Source: an uncultured Verrucomicrobiales bacterium
GTDB lineage: Bacteria; Verrucomicrobiota; Verrucomicrobiia; Verrucomicrobiales; DEV007
Direction of reading: 5' to 3'
Length of the DNA stretch: 40,738 bases
NCBI GenBank assembly: GCA_913058215.1
Contig: CAJXQE010000014.1
Span: 1 to 40,738 of the forward strand
Made by a program: the position numbers and the translations under genes. Below the pieces are notes generated by a model, which was not told where the DNA came from, did not search any database, and was given only the letters and a program-made list of their open reading frames with translations. How positions within the stretch are numbered: the first letter of the stretch is position 1; the number at the start of each line of letters is the position of its first letter. Shown piece after piece: positions 17,143 through 25,997 of this stretch.

Positions 17143-17231
17143 GAATCCAATGTTAGGAGAGAATTGGTTTTTCAAAAGTAAAAATCTTCCACACTTCTCT
17201 TCGACCCTGCCCTTTGAACTCGAAACCTTCC

Positions 17232-18974
17232 ATGTCCGCGCTTTCTCAATGGATGATCCTCTTCCGCGTTCATGTGCGGATGCTGCGGATCAAGGCGGTC
17301 GTGACGGCAAAAAGTTCACGCCTGATGACGGCGACAATTTCAGGCTTTCTGATCGCCTACACCGTCGCTGCGTATTTTCTGTTTTCAAAAGGCTTGGGCT
17401 ATGTCAGCAAGCTCCCGGCCGCCGGATCTCTCCTCAGCGACCGACTCATCTACGTGATCTTCTTTTGTTTCATGATGATGCTGACATTTTCAGTCGCCGT
17501 CACCGGATACATCTCGCTCTACCGGAATCGTGATACCCAATGGCTCCTGACCCTGCCGGTCTCTCATCGCGTCGTCTTCTCCTGGAAATGCTTTGAAGCA
17601 TCTGCGTTCTCCAGTTGGGGCTTGATCTTCATCCTCGCGCCACTCATTGCCGCCTTTGCGCGAACACGCGATGTGCTCCCCCCATTTTTCATCAAGACGG
17701 CAGTGGCAATGTTTCCTTTTATGATCATCGCCAGCGCTGCCGGAGCGATCCTTCTGGTGACGGCGGTTCGTTGGCTTTCAAAGCGACAAATCCTGATCGC
17801 AGCATCTGCAATTGCACTTTTGATTATAGGAACCGGCATCAAAGAAGCACTCGAAGACAACGATCTTTCAAAACAGACCGGATTGAGCGCAGCCCTGACC
17901 TTCCAACGGGTGCTGCATCACACCCACATGACGATCAACCCATCGGTGCCCAGCACCTGGTTGGCCAGCTCCATCATCGATTGGAGTCGCCCCTATCGAA
18001 GCTTCAGCAGCTTTCTTTACCCTTCCCTTCTGGTCAGCAATGGCTTGATGGGTATCTTGATGGTCTCATTTTTCGGGAAACTCTGGTTTTACAAATCGTG
18101 GAATAAGTCACTCCAACACGCTGCTAATTCGGCATATAACAACAGCTCCAAAGAAAAACCCAGTAAAGAGCAGGTCGGCCGGGATTACCCCTCTCCCATT
18201 CTACTTCGGAAGCTAACAGGAAGACCTTTGGCCGCGATCTCCCGAAAGGATTTTCTCACTTTCATTCGCGAACCCGCGCAATGGGTCCAGTTCACCGTCA
18301 TCTTCGGACTACTCGGTATCTACTCGGGCGGACTTCGACAAATGAACAGCGACATCGGGCAGCCACGAGATCTTTATCTGGTAGCCTTCCTGAATCTCGC
18401 CGTTTGCGCGCTGGCTCTTTCTACTCTGACCACTCGTTTTGTATTTCCCCAGTTCAGTCTGGAAGGCCGCCGGCTCTGGATTCTGGCAATGTCTCCGCTG
18501 AGACTTCAGGGAATTGTCACCCAGAAATTTGTCTCCAGCACCCTTTGCTCAGGGATGGTCGTTATCGTGATACTGCTTATTTCAGGATACAATTTACAAC
18601 TGGAACTTGGCGACTCTCTGTTTTTTGCAACAGCAATTGGGATGCTTGCGATCGGGCTCAATGCCATCGCGGTTGGGCTTGGTGTGCTTTTTCCGAATCT
18701 CGAGGAATCGAATGCAGCCAAGATTGTTAGTGGCTTTGGAGGGACGCTTTGCCTCGTGGGAAGCTTTATTTACATCGTATTAGCAGTCCTCTTGCTCGCT
18801 TACGCACGCTACGATGTCTTCCTCAATAATGAAGTCAGTCCAGGCTGGTTTTATGGTTCAAAAGCTCAACTGGGCATGGCCAGTGTCGTTTTTCTGACCT
18901 TAATGGTGACTTTGGTCCCATTAAGTTTTTCACGAAAAAAGCTAAAAAGACTGGAAATTCTAAGTAATATATAA
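17232..18974 (+). CDS. Putative ABC-2-type exporter permease, large
   Basis: 580 residues from the ATG at 17232; a TTG 18 bases upstream is an alternative. Two halves of about six hydrophobic helices each are separated by a soluble linker (about 300-350) containing [22 protein letters not shown]-like polar sequence. The first half has [23 protein letters not shown] and the second [22 protein letters not shown] and [21 protein letters not shown], features of putative ABC exporter membrane components. No ATPase gene is adjacent. Transport role is inferred; substrate unknown. Confidence 0.7.
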   Translation: MSALSQWMILFRVHVRMLRIKAVVTAKSSRLMTATISGFLIAYTVAAYFLFSKGLGYVSKLPAAGSLLSDRLIYVIFFCFMMMLTFSVAVTGYISLYRNRDTQWLLTLPVSHRVVFSWKCFEASAFSSWGLIFILAPLIAAFARTRDVLPPFFIKTAVAMFPFMIIASAAGAILLVTAVRWLSKRQILIAASAIALLIIGTGIKEALEDNDLSKQTGLSAALTFQRVLHHTHMTINPSVPSTWLASSIIDWSRPYRSFSSFLYPSLLVSNGLMGILMVSFFGKLWFYKSWNKSLQHAANSAYNNSSKEKPSKEQVGRDYPSPILLRKLTGRPLAAISRKDFLTFIREPAQWVQFTVIFGLLGIYSGGLRQMNSDIGQPRDLYLVAFLNLAVCALALSTLTTRFVFPQFSLEGRRLWILAMSPLRLQGIVTQKFVSSTLCSGMVVIVILLISGYNLQLELGDSLFFATAIGMLAIGLNAIAVGLGVLFPNLEESNAAKIVSGFGGTLCLVGSFIYIVLAVLLLAYARYDVFLNNEVSPGWFYGSKAQLGMASVVFLTLMVTLVPLSFSRKKLKRLEILSNI

Positions 18975-18998
18975 TATTAGTATACGTTAACTAATATT
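18973..18998. repeat. Perfect AT-rich inverted repeat upstream of the tail-anchored pair
   Basis: AATATTAGT / ACTAATATT, 9 bp each, 8-base spacer. It overlaps the end of the permease gene and lies 21 bases before the next start codon. It could be an operator or a weak terminator. Confidence 0.5.
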
Positions 18999-19018
18999 CA
19001 CCTTTCTTAGAATCAATC

Positions 19019-19675
19019 ATGTCTGCTGCAGCTGAAATCCAACCCATGTTTTTTGATGAAGAGGGCGGCCCCGACCTCAACATTCAATTTGACCCTACTG
19101 AATTTGCTCCGGTTACGCCCTACTCTGACGATATTAACGACGAGTATGAGCAGGCCCAGGAACAACTTCGCCAACTGCGTCAGCAGGAAGAGCAAATCAA
19201 GCGTCAGGCTGCTGAACTTGAAGAGTTGAGCCAGAAAGAAGAAGAATTTACTGATGGCCGTGAAAAAGTTTGTGATCGTCTTGAGCGATACATCAGCATT
19301 CTTGATCGCGAACAGACCGCTGCTCAACAGCTTGCGGACGAATGCGCCGAGTCTCACGACCGCTTCGAGCAGCACCTGTCTAATATCCATTCTCTCCATC
19401 CTGAAAGTTGGAGCCGGGCTGATCGCAAAGCAGAGCTAGCCCGCGCACTCAGCTACATCGATGCTGCCGAAATCGAGATTTCGAATAATCAGCCTCTGAT
19501 TTCCTCATTCACCGGGAAAAAAGGTATCCTAGGTGCCCTCAGTGGCAGTTCCAACCGGGCCGCATCGGCTGGTGGTGAAAAAGATTTCATGTACTGGCTG
19601 AAGAGCGGCTTCGCTTTCTCCATTCCTCTTCTTGGATTCGCCACGATCGTTCTTGTGGTGATGATTCTAGTCTAA
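19019..19675 (+). CDS. Coiled-coil protein with C-terminal membrane anchor
   Basis: 218 residues, unrecognised family. An acidic start (FFDEEGGPDLNIQFDPTEF) is followed by a long coiled coil (about 40-120, QEQLRQLRQQEEQIKRQAAELEEL), a helical stretch to 165, a Gly/Ser segment and one TM helix at the very end (about 196-217). No signal peptide, so a tail-anchored cytoplasmic protein is predicted. Followed 29 bases later by another tail-anchored-like gene, suggesting they work together. Confidence 0.78.
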   Translation: MSAAAEIQPMFFDEEGGPDLNIQFDPTEFAPVTPYSDDINDEYEQAQEQLRQLRQQEEQIKRQAAELEELSQKEEEFTDGREKVCDRLERYISILDREQTAAQQLADECAESHDRFEQHLSNIHSLHPESWSRADRKAELARALSYIDAAEIEISNNQPLISSFTGKKGILGALSGSSNRAASAGGEKDFMYWLKSGFAFSIPLLGFATIVLVVMILV

Positions 19676-19704
19676 CAGTGTCCTCCCTTTTACTCTTTTA
19701 AAAG

Positions 19705-20094
19705 ATGGGATTATTCTCTTCAGGCAACAAGAACAGGAAACGACGCACCCCTGCTAAAAAACGGGGAGGCTCAGCCTGGAAAAAGAAAGCTCTTACTCCG
19801 CGTAAGCAGAGTAAGTCGGCTAAGCAGCAGCATCACAAGTTGCATGCTCAGATCAGTACACTCGAAAACTTTCTCGCGAAAAAATCCGTGGAAGATGAGG
19901 AAAAGTTGCGCATGCGCAGCATGAACATTCTCCCTCCCCCGGACAAATCTCGAAAGAATACCGGTCGCCGTAAAATGGGCGCTGCGGAGAAGCGACGATA
20001 CTTATCTCACCGGAATCGCAGCGGAATGCGCTTTCTCACGCTCTTTCTCGTAGCCTGCGGGATCGTCTGGTATCTTTTAAAGACCGGACTCTAA
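19705..20094 (+). CDS. Small, very basic protein with C-terminal membrane anchor
   Basis: 129 residues. The first ~100 are extremely Lys/Arg-rich (KNRKRRTPAKKRGGSAWKKK; also RKNTGRRKMGAAEKRRYLSH) with a short helix (KLHAQISTLENFLAKKSV). One TM helix closes the protein (about 108-126, FLTLFLVACGIVWYLL). No signal peptide. The charge suggests nucleic-acid or acidic-partner binding at the membrane; the preceding acidic, tail-anchored protein would be a natural partner. Function unknown. Confidence 0.75.
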   Translation: MGLFSSGNKNRKRRTPAKKRGGSAWKKKALTPRKQSKSAKQQHHKLHAQISTLENFLAKKSVEDEEKLRMRSMNILPPPDKSRKNTGRRKMGAAEKRRYLSHRNRSGMRFLTLFLVACGIVWYLLKTGL

Positions 20095-20122
20095 GCTGGA
20101 GAAACGCAAAATTGTGGGGCGG

Positions 20123-20177
20123 GCGCATCGCCTGCCATTCCCAAATACCGAATTGCAAGGTAAGCGCATCGCCTGCC
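20123..20177. repeat. Pair of direct repeats
   Basis: GCGCATCGCCTGCC at 20123-20136 and again at 20164-20177 in the gap between convergent genes. Origin unknown. Confidence 0.7.
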
Positions 20178-20186
20178 TTTCACATT

Positions 20187-21425
20187 CTATTTCAGGCAAT
20201 ACACTTTCGACTGGGAACGCGCAAAAACGTGCCCCTGAACAGGCGTGAGGGTTGCTCTGAAAATCTCATCCGACTCTGCGCCCAACTCATTCTCAGCCAC
20301 TACATCCATGGTCGCTCCCGGGCGAATCACCACGGTTTTGCCGCCCTGCACTGCTTGAATGTAAACCAGTCCATTAGCAACCAATGGCGCTGCGGCAAAC
20401 TCCACTCCCTCGGCAATACGATCCGCCCAGAGCAGTTTCCCTGTCTTGGCTTCATAGCAGGATGCGACACCTGACATGCTCGAAACAAAAACAAAATCGC
20501 CGACCACCACTGGAGACGGTAGATCCCGTCCACCTTTTCTCGCAGCATGCCAGACCATGTGAGTATCAGTGACATCACCGCTTCCACCCGGCTTGACGCA
20601 GTAAGTGTCGCCCGGTTTGCCGTTTACGACGTAGAGCAGCCCATTGGAAAATGCGGGCATAGGCGCTCCCCGCCCCGTGAATCCTTTGCAAAACCAATTT
20701 TCTTTCCCGGTCGCAGGATCATAGGCTCGAACTCCAAATTCCCCATTGAGAACGATCTCCTTTTTCCCGTCATATTCTATGACGATCGGAGTACTCCAAC
20801 CGCCCTTGGGCTTGTCTTCCCGCGCAGTCTCCCATTTGATTTTTCCATCCTTCAATCCGATGGCAACGAGTCTTGAAGGTCCAGTCGCATCGCAGTTTTG
20901 CACGACCACTTCACCAACAATAATCGGAGAGGCAGCAGTTCCCCAGCTTCCGGGGAAATCGCCGAGATCGAGAGACCACTTCGGATTTCCATCGTAATCA
21001 AAGGCATGCATTCCTCCGGGACCGAAAAACGCCACTACGATTTCGCCGTCCGTTGCGCAACTCGGAGTCGCTCTTGAATTCATCTTGTGAGCCGAATCAG
21101 GCTTGCTGCTTGGAATTGTCTTCGACCAGAGTTCCTTGCCGGTTTTTGTATCGAGACAAAAGACATAGCGATCCGACCCGTCTTCGGACGCACCGGTAAG
21201 AAACATTTTTCCGCCATGGATTACTGGAGATGATTGTCCGCGACCTTTCAAATCCGTAGACCACGCCACAGAACTTGCGGACCATTTCTCAGGAACATCT
21301 TTGGTTTCGGCATGCCCCCAGCCGTTCGGTCCCCGGAACTGAGACCAGTTTTCATCGGCGCAGAGTTCGCCAGTGGATAAAGCAAACGCGGCAACGCTTG
21401 CAGCAAAAATAGAGCGGAGTTTCAT
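20187..21425 (-). CDS. Exported PQQ-like beta-propeller protein
   Basis: 412 residues from the ATG at 21425; the ORF's longer start at 21500 would overlap the next gene. A signal peptide (MKLRSIFAASVAAFALSTGELCA) precedes ENWSQFRGPNGWG, a signature of PVC-group PQQ-like proteins. Propeller blades repeat the pattern A.D..TGK..W: CLDTKTGKELWSKTI, AYDPATGKENWF and CYEAKTGKLLWADRI. Related proteins are called outer-membrane-assembly-like or quinoprotein-like, but no catalytic residues can be assigned, so a scaffold role is as likely. It lies 13 bases downstream of the methyltransferase gene, likely one operon. Confidence 0.88.
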   Translation of the reverse strand: MKLRSIFAASVAAFALSTGELCADENWSQFRGPNGWGHAETKDVPEKWSASSVAWSTDLKGRGQSSPVIHGGKMFLTGASEDGSDRYVFCLDTKTGKELWSKTIPSSKPDSAHKMNSRATPSCATDGEIVVAFFGPGGMHAFDYDGNPKWSLDLGDFPGSWGTAASPIIVGEVVVQNCDATGPSRLVAIGLKDGKIKWETAREDKPKGGWSTPIVIEYDGKKEIVLNGEFGVRAYDPATGKENWFCKGFTGRGAPMPAFSNGLLYVVNGKPGDTYCVKPGGSGDVTDTHMVWHAARKGGRDLPSPVVVGDFVFVSSMSGVASCYEAKTGKLLWADRIAEGVEFAAAPLVANGLVYIQAVQGGKTVVIRPGATMDVVAENELGAESDEIFRATLTPVQGHVFARSQSKVYCLK

Positions 21426-21438
21426 AGGAAGGATAATT

Positions 21439-22167
21439 TTATTCTGGACGTTCAAAAACGAGAAAATGTTGGATTGGCAGGAAGTCGCGAAGCTCAACAA
21501 ACTGAAGGCCGACAGCCTCCATCTCTTGCTTCACCTGTTTCACGGTCATTTTGTGAAGTGGCTTGATCGGCACACTGGGATCCTCTCCACGATATTCCAA
21601 AAAGACAACCCGACCGCCGGGTTTGAGCCCTTTAAAAATAGAACTCATCATTTCATAGGGATGCGAAAACTCGTGGTACGCGTCAACAAGGATGACAAGG
21701 TCCACTTGTTTTTCCGGAAGCTTTGTATCTTCGATCGTCCCAAGCAGGGTTTCCACGTTGCTGATCTTCCTCAACTTCTTCTTTCCTTCTACGAAATCGA
21801 GCATCTCCTGTTGGATATCCACTGCGATCACCTTTCCTTTCGGAACGAGTTCGGCCAGCAGAAATGAAAAGTAACCGGAACCTGCTCCGATATCGGCCAC
21901 CACAGCATCCGGTTTCAATTCCAGATTCTTCATGACCAGGGACGGTTTTTCCTCACCCTCCCGATCCTTGCGCTCCAGCCAGGTGATGGCGTGGGCACTT
22001 ACCGTCTGGGAAATCTCCCGCCCCATGTAAACTTTCCCCGTTCCGTCACGGGTCGGCTCTTTCGCTGTATAGCGGGCATTCTCTTCAGCGGTTGACTGAT
22101 CGCCGCCCGAAAGGAGAAGCAAGGCGACGGCAAAAATGCCGGGAGAATTGTTGCGAAATAATTTCAT
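21439..22167 (-). CDS. Class I SAM-dependent methyltransferase with an apparent signal peptide
   Basis: 242 residues. Hydrophobic N-terminus (FAVALLLLSGGDQSTAEE) followed by YTAKEPTRDGTGKVYMGREI, then the Rossmann methyltransferase core: motif I VVADIGAGSGYFSFLLAEL, acidic motif II IAVDI, and LVILVDAYHEFSHP. Its substrate is unknown. An export signal on a SAM-dependent enzyme is odd because SAM is cytoplasmic; homologous forms with signal-like N-termini occur in PVC bacteria as far as I recall. Co-directional with the PQQ-like gene. Confidence 0.85.
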   Translation of the reverse strand: MKLFRNNSPGIFAVALLLLSGGDQSTAEENARYTAKEPTRDGTGKVYMGREISQTVSAHAITWLERKDREGEEKPSLVMKNLELKPDAVVADIGAGSGYFSFLLAELVPKGKVIAVDIQQEMLDFVEGKKKLRKISNVETLLGTIEDTKLPEKQVDLVILVDAYHEFSHPYEMMSSIFKGLKPGGRVVFLEYRGEDPSVPIKPLHKMTVKQVKQEMEAVGLQFVELRDFLPIQHFLVFERPE

Positions 22168-22203
22168 GGATGGAAGACCTGACTATTCATAAGTCCCGCT
22201 GCT

Positions 22204-22218
22204 CCGCTTGAAAAGCGG
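22204..22218. repeat. Short hairpin in the divergent promoter region
   Basis: CCGCTT-GAA-AAGCGG perfect stem between the divergent methyltransferase and Gfo/Idh-like genes; a longer CCCGCT/AGCGGG pairing (22195-22219) is an alternative. Confidence 0.4.
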
Positions 22219-22343
22219 GAAATCATTCCCGATGACGCTATTCACACCAGATCTCACCACTTTCCTTAATCACTCCAGGGAGTCGTCCAAAGTGAAGATT
22301 GATCATTGAAGCGAAACGGTGCAAGGCCTATAATCCGTTCTTT

Positions 22344-23816
22344 ATGTCTGAAAACGACCAGCAGAAACGAGCTTTTCTCTTTGGAAGCGCCGGAATGGCA
22401 GCTTCCGGAATGACGTCGAAAACTACGAAGAAGGAGCCTACTCCGGAATCTTACGGAATTCTGAATAAGGCCCCGAAGGATATTGAGGAAGAGGAAGCTG
22501 AGTCTGCAACGGCAGAAAGAGCGGAAGTCCCTGCCGACGAAAATCCAGTAATGGAGTCAGGGGCATCTCCGGACCTCGAGGTGAGCGGGAAAGAGCTCCC
22601 TGTGGAAGTTGAGCATTCTGAACAAACTCTGGAGAAGGCAGAGCTGGGCGAAGACCCGGGAGATCAAATCACAGAAGAGGCAGCTGAAGATCTTCCTTTG
22701 TTGCCGATGATTTTGAAAGCCGCTGTGCTTTCCCATGTGGGAGAAGATTCGTCCGGGAATACTCACGAAATGGTTTTCCACAATCTGAGCGGGGTCGAGA
22801 CGGTGGCCATTTCCGATGATGATCCCTCGCGCCTGATGCGTGCCAGAACGATGATGGGTGCGAACAACGCCTACGATGATTACCGGGAACTTCTCGATAA
22901 AGAAGACCTCGATATTGTCGCGGTTTCCTCCACCGATTCAGGACTGAGGTTCGAAATGGTGAAAGCGGCACTGGAGCGTGGGCTGCATGTCATTTGTGGC
23001 GCCCGGTTTACCCGGACCCTGCGTGAGGCTCATGAATTACTGGCACTCGCCACTGCAAAGGGTGTTCAGCTTGCCGTGGTCAATCCAATCAGTTGCGACC
23101 CTCATCTGATTTCTCTGGCTTCGAGACTTCCTGATGTGATCGGAGATCTTCTTGAGATTCGGGCTTACGGGAAAATGGGAGAAACCGCCGGTGGTGAAGA
23201 TCTATTGCTCAACGCCCCGCAGTTATTCGATTTGATCCATCTCTTTGCGGGAGAAGTCACCTGGTGTGCAGCCAACGTAACAAAGAACGGTGAGCGTGCT
23301 CTGCGAGACGATATTTACGAGAAAGAAGACAATCGCGATTTAGGCCCTCTGCTAGGAGACCGGATTCAGGCGCATTTTGAAACCGAGAGTGGAGTATCGG
23401 CCAGCTTTGTCAGCTCCGGCCGATGGAGTAAAGTAGCCGGCCAATACGGTATCGAACTGATCGGAGCCAAATCGATTCTGAAGATTCATCCGGGAAATCC
23501 CCCTGCACTTTCATTGTGGAAAAATCCTGAGCCACAAATGCCGGCCCGCGAAGATGAATGGATTCTCTGGCCGGCAGACGAAACTCATGGCCAGCATAGC
23601 GAAGAAGGTTTGCTGGGTGAAGCTGCGGGAATTCGACGGGTCGTAAGAGATTTGCTGTCCAACATTCATACAAGTACCGAACTCCACTGCTCAGCAAAAC
23701 GGGCCACCAGCTCGCTCGAAATGGTCCACGCGGTCTGGCAGGCGGGTATCACAGGGAAGCGCGCCTACCTTCCGCTTGTTAATCGGCTCCATCCTCTCAG
23801 CACCGAATCATTGTGA
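22344..23816 (+). CDS. Gfo/Idh/MocA-like protein with acidic N-terminal extension and no EKP motif
   Basis: 490 residues from the ATG at 22344. Residues 1-118 are a low-complexity, Glu-rich extension; the start QQKRAFLFGSAGMAASGM looks like a decayed Tat signal. From about 122 the Gfo/Idh/MocA fold is clear: AISDDDPSRLMRART, YDDYRELLDKEDLDIVAVSSTDSGLRFEMVKAALERGLHVIC. The nucleotide loop is unusual (LSHVGEDSSG), and the active-site EKP is replaced by G219-A220-R221. A catalytic dehydrogenase role is therefore doubtful; it may be a binding or regulatory paralogue. Confidence 0.82.
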   Translation: MSENDQQKRAFLFGSAGMAASGMTSKTTKKEPTPESYGILNKAPKDIEEEEAESATAERAEVPADENPVMESGASPDLEVSGKELPVEVEHSEQTLEKAELGEDPGDQITEEAAEDLPLLPMILKAAVLSHVGEDSSGNTHEMVFHNLSGVETVAISDDDPSRLMRARTMMGANNAYDDYRELLDKEDLDIVAVSSTDSGLRFEMVKAALERGLHVICGARFTRTLREAHELLALATAKGVQLAVVNPISCDPHLISLASRLPDVIGDLLEIRAYGKMGETAGGEDLLLNAPQLFDLIHLFAGEVTWCAANVTKNGERALRDDIYEKEDNRDLGPLLGDRIQAHFETESGVSASFVSSGRWSKVAGQYGIELIGAKSILKIHPGNPPALSLWKNPEPQMPAREDEWILWPADETHGQHSEEGLLGEAAGIRRVVRDLLSNIHTSTELHCSAKRATSSLEMVHAVWQAGITGKRAYLPLVNRLHPLSTESL

Positions 23817-23911
23817 TTTTCGATTGAGCTATTCGCCATTTTAAGGCTTGCTTCTTTGAGGCAGCCATCTCTCTGCTTAAGCATTTTTATCTCCTACAAC
23901 TATTCCTTCTC

Positions 23912-24712
23912 ATGGCCGAATTGTTCACCATCGAAAACTTCTTCACCCTCATCATGCTCGTGCTGCTTCAGGCAGTGCTTGGATTTGACAACCTCCTCTA
24001 CATCTCGCTGGAGTCGCAACGGGCTCCCGAGGAAAGTCAGGCCAAAGTGCGCCGAATCGGAATTGCTCTGGCGATCATTCTCCGGATTGGTCTTCTCTTT
24101 GCCCTTATCGGATTGATCGAGAAAGTGCAGGCACCACTCTTCGGTTTCGACACCAAAGCAGTTGCGGGTTCATTCAACCTCCACAGCATTATCGTGCTTC
24201 TTGGTGGCGTTTTTATTATCTACACCGCGGTGAAGGAAATCTTTCACATGATGATGATTCACAACGCTCACGGAGGAGAGTCAGAAAAGAAAAAATCAGT
24301 CGGGTCCGTGATTTTCTGGATCGTTCTGATGAACCTTGTGTTCTCATTCGATTCCATCCTCAGCGCGATGGCATTGACCAAGGTCTTTGCAGTGATGGCA
24401 ACCGCAATCGTCATTGGCGGTATCCTCATGATTTGGCTTTCAGATACAGTGGCAACATTTCTTCAGAAGAACCGGATGTACGAAGTCCTGGGTTTGTTTG
24501 TCCTCCTCATCGTTGGAATCATGCTTCTCACAGAAGGCGGACATCTTGCTCACCTCAAGTTCTTTGGAAATGAAATCCATCCGATGACGAAGACCACCTT
24601 CTACTTCGTTCTCATCGTTCTGGTTCTGACCGACATTGTTCAGAGCCGCTATCAGAAACGCCTTATCGCTCAGCAAGACGCTGCAGAAAAGCATAACAAA
24701 CTTCCCGGCTAA
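23912..24712 (+). CDS. TerC-family integral membrane protein
   Basis: 266 residues with about seven to eight TM helices. TerC features: LQAVLGFDNLLYISLESQR early (Asp in the membrane) and the repeat NLVFSFDSILSAMALTK in the middle. TerC/Alx proteins are linked to metal-ion (manganese) export and to supply of metals to exported proteins; tellurite resistance is the historic name. The gene is followed 12 bases later by a Tet-type MFS gene, probably co-transcribed. Confidence 0.92.
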   Translation: MAELFTIENFFTLIMLVLLQAVLGFDNLLYISLESQRAPEESQAKVRRIGIALAIILRIGLLFALIGLIEKVQAPLFGFDTKAVAGSFNLHSIIVLLGGVFIIYTAVKEIFHMMMIHNAHGGESEKKKSVGSVIFWIVLMNLVFSFDSILSAMALTKVFAVMATAIVIGGILMIWLSDTVATFLQKNRMYEVLGLFVLLIVGIMLLTEGGHLAHLKFFGNEIHPMTKTTFYFVLIVLVLTDIVQSRYQKRLIAQQDAAEKHNKLPG

Positions 24713-24723
24713 GCCACTTTTTT

Positions 24724-25965
24724 ATGGCTCTTGGTCGCAGTCCTGCTCTTGGATTTATCTTTGTCACCGTCGTCCTCGACGTGCTGGGAGTCGGTATCAT
24801 TATCCCGATTCTCCCTGAGTTGGTCAAAGAACTCCAGGGGCTCGGTTTGGGCTCTGCGTCCTACACCTATGGTATTCTGATCGGGCTGTATTCCCTGATG
24901 CAGTTCGTCTTTGCCCCGATCCTCGGAAGCTTGTCCGATCAGTTCGGGCGTAGACCCGTAATCCTCATCTCCCTGTTCGGTGGAGCGCTCGACTACTTTC
25001 TTCTGGCATGGGCTCCGACTCTTGCCTGGCTTTTCATCGGTCGCATCATTTCCGGAATCAGCGGCGCAAACTTCTCGGCGGCTTCCGCCTACATTGCAGA
25101 CATCAGTCCGCCGGAAAAAAGGTCAGCCAACTTCGGAATTCTCGGCGCTGCCTTTGGACTGGGATTCATTATTGGCCCCTTTCTTGGAGGAAAACTGGGA
25201 GTCATTGATCCACGTCTCCCATTCTGGGTTGCGGGTTGCCTGACTCTCTTGAATTGGTTCTATGGATTCTTTGTTCTTCCAGAATCCCTGAAACTGAAGA
25301 ACCGTCGTCCCTTTTCTTTTGCCCGGGCAAATCCCTTTGGTGCTCTCGGTGAATTGAAGAAACACCCTTTGATCAAGGGCCTTTCTCTTACCTACTTTCT
25401 CAGCAGCTTTGCTCATCAGGTATATCCGGCTACCTGGGTGCTTTACACCAGCTACCGATATGGCTGGACGCCCGAACAAACCGGAAACTCACTTGGCTTA
25501 GTTGGGCTGATGTCGGCAATCGTTCAAGGCGGATTGACTCGTATTGTCATCCCGAGAATTGGGGAGAGAAATGCCGCCATCTGGGGGCTCGGCATCATGT
25601 TGCTCGCAATGATCGGATACGCTTTCGCAACGGAACCCTGGATGATTTACGCGATGATTGTCTTTGGATCACTCTCAGGAGTAGCCACACCCGCATTGCA
25701 GGGCGTCGTTTCCAAAACGACAGCAGATGATCAACAGGGAGCAATTCAGGGTGCTTTCACCAGTCTCCAAAGCATCACGGGAATCTTCGGGCCACCAATC
25801 ATGACGGGATTGTTTGGATACTTTATCAGCAAGAATGCGCCATTCATGATTCCGGGGGCTGCATTCTTCTTCGGCGCACTTTTGATTCTTCTGGCCGCAA
25901 TCGTAGCTTCGCGGACTTTCCGGTTCTACGGTGGCGAAGAAGTAATTCGAGAGAAGCAGGGATGA
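24724..25965 (+). CDS. MFS efflux transporter, TetA-like (TCR/Tet family)
   Basis: 413 residues, twelve predicted TM helices. Motif A at the 2-3 loop, LGSLSDQFGRRPVIL; motif C-like GAAFGLGFIIGPFLGG in helix 5; start VTVVLDVLGVGIIIPILPELV as in TetA proteins. Chromosomal homologues of this type are common and often do not confer tetracycline resistance, so the substrate is open. Starts 12 bases after terC. Confidence 0.9.
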   Translation: MALGRSPALGFIFVTVVLDVLGVGIIIPILPELVKELQGLGLGSASYTYGILIGLYSLMQFVFAPILGSLSDQFGRRPVILISLFGGALDYFLLAWAPTLAWLFIGRIISGISGANFSAASAYIADISPPEKRSANFGILGAAFGLGFIIGPFLGGKLGVIDPRLPFWVAGCLTLLNWFYGFFVLPESLKLKNRRPFSFARANPFGALGELKKHPLIKGLSLTYFLSSFAHQVYPATWVLYTSYRYGWTPEQTGNSLGLVGLMSAIVQGGLTRIVIPRIGERNAAIWGLGIMLLAMIGYAFATEPWMIYAMIVFGSLSGVATPALQGVVSKTTADDQQGAIQGAFTSLQSITGIFGPPIMTGLFGYFISKNAPFMIPGAAFFFGALLILLAAIVASRTFRFYGGEEVIREKQG

Positions 25966-25997
25966 CTTTCCATGGCCTCTGTAAGCGTGTTCGCCCA

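Noticed and set aside
24724-25965. Acquired tetracycline-resistance gene
   Set aside because: Family match only; codon use and context are those of the backbone and such chromosomal MFS genes usually do not confer resistance.
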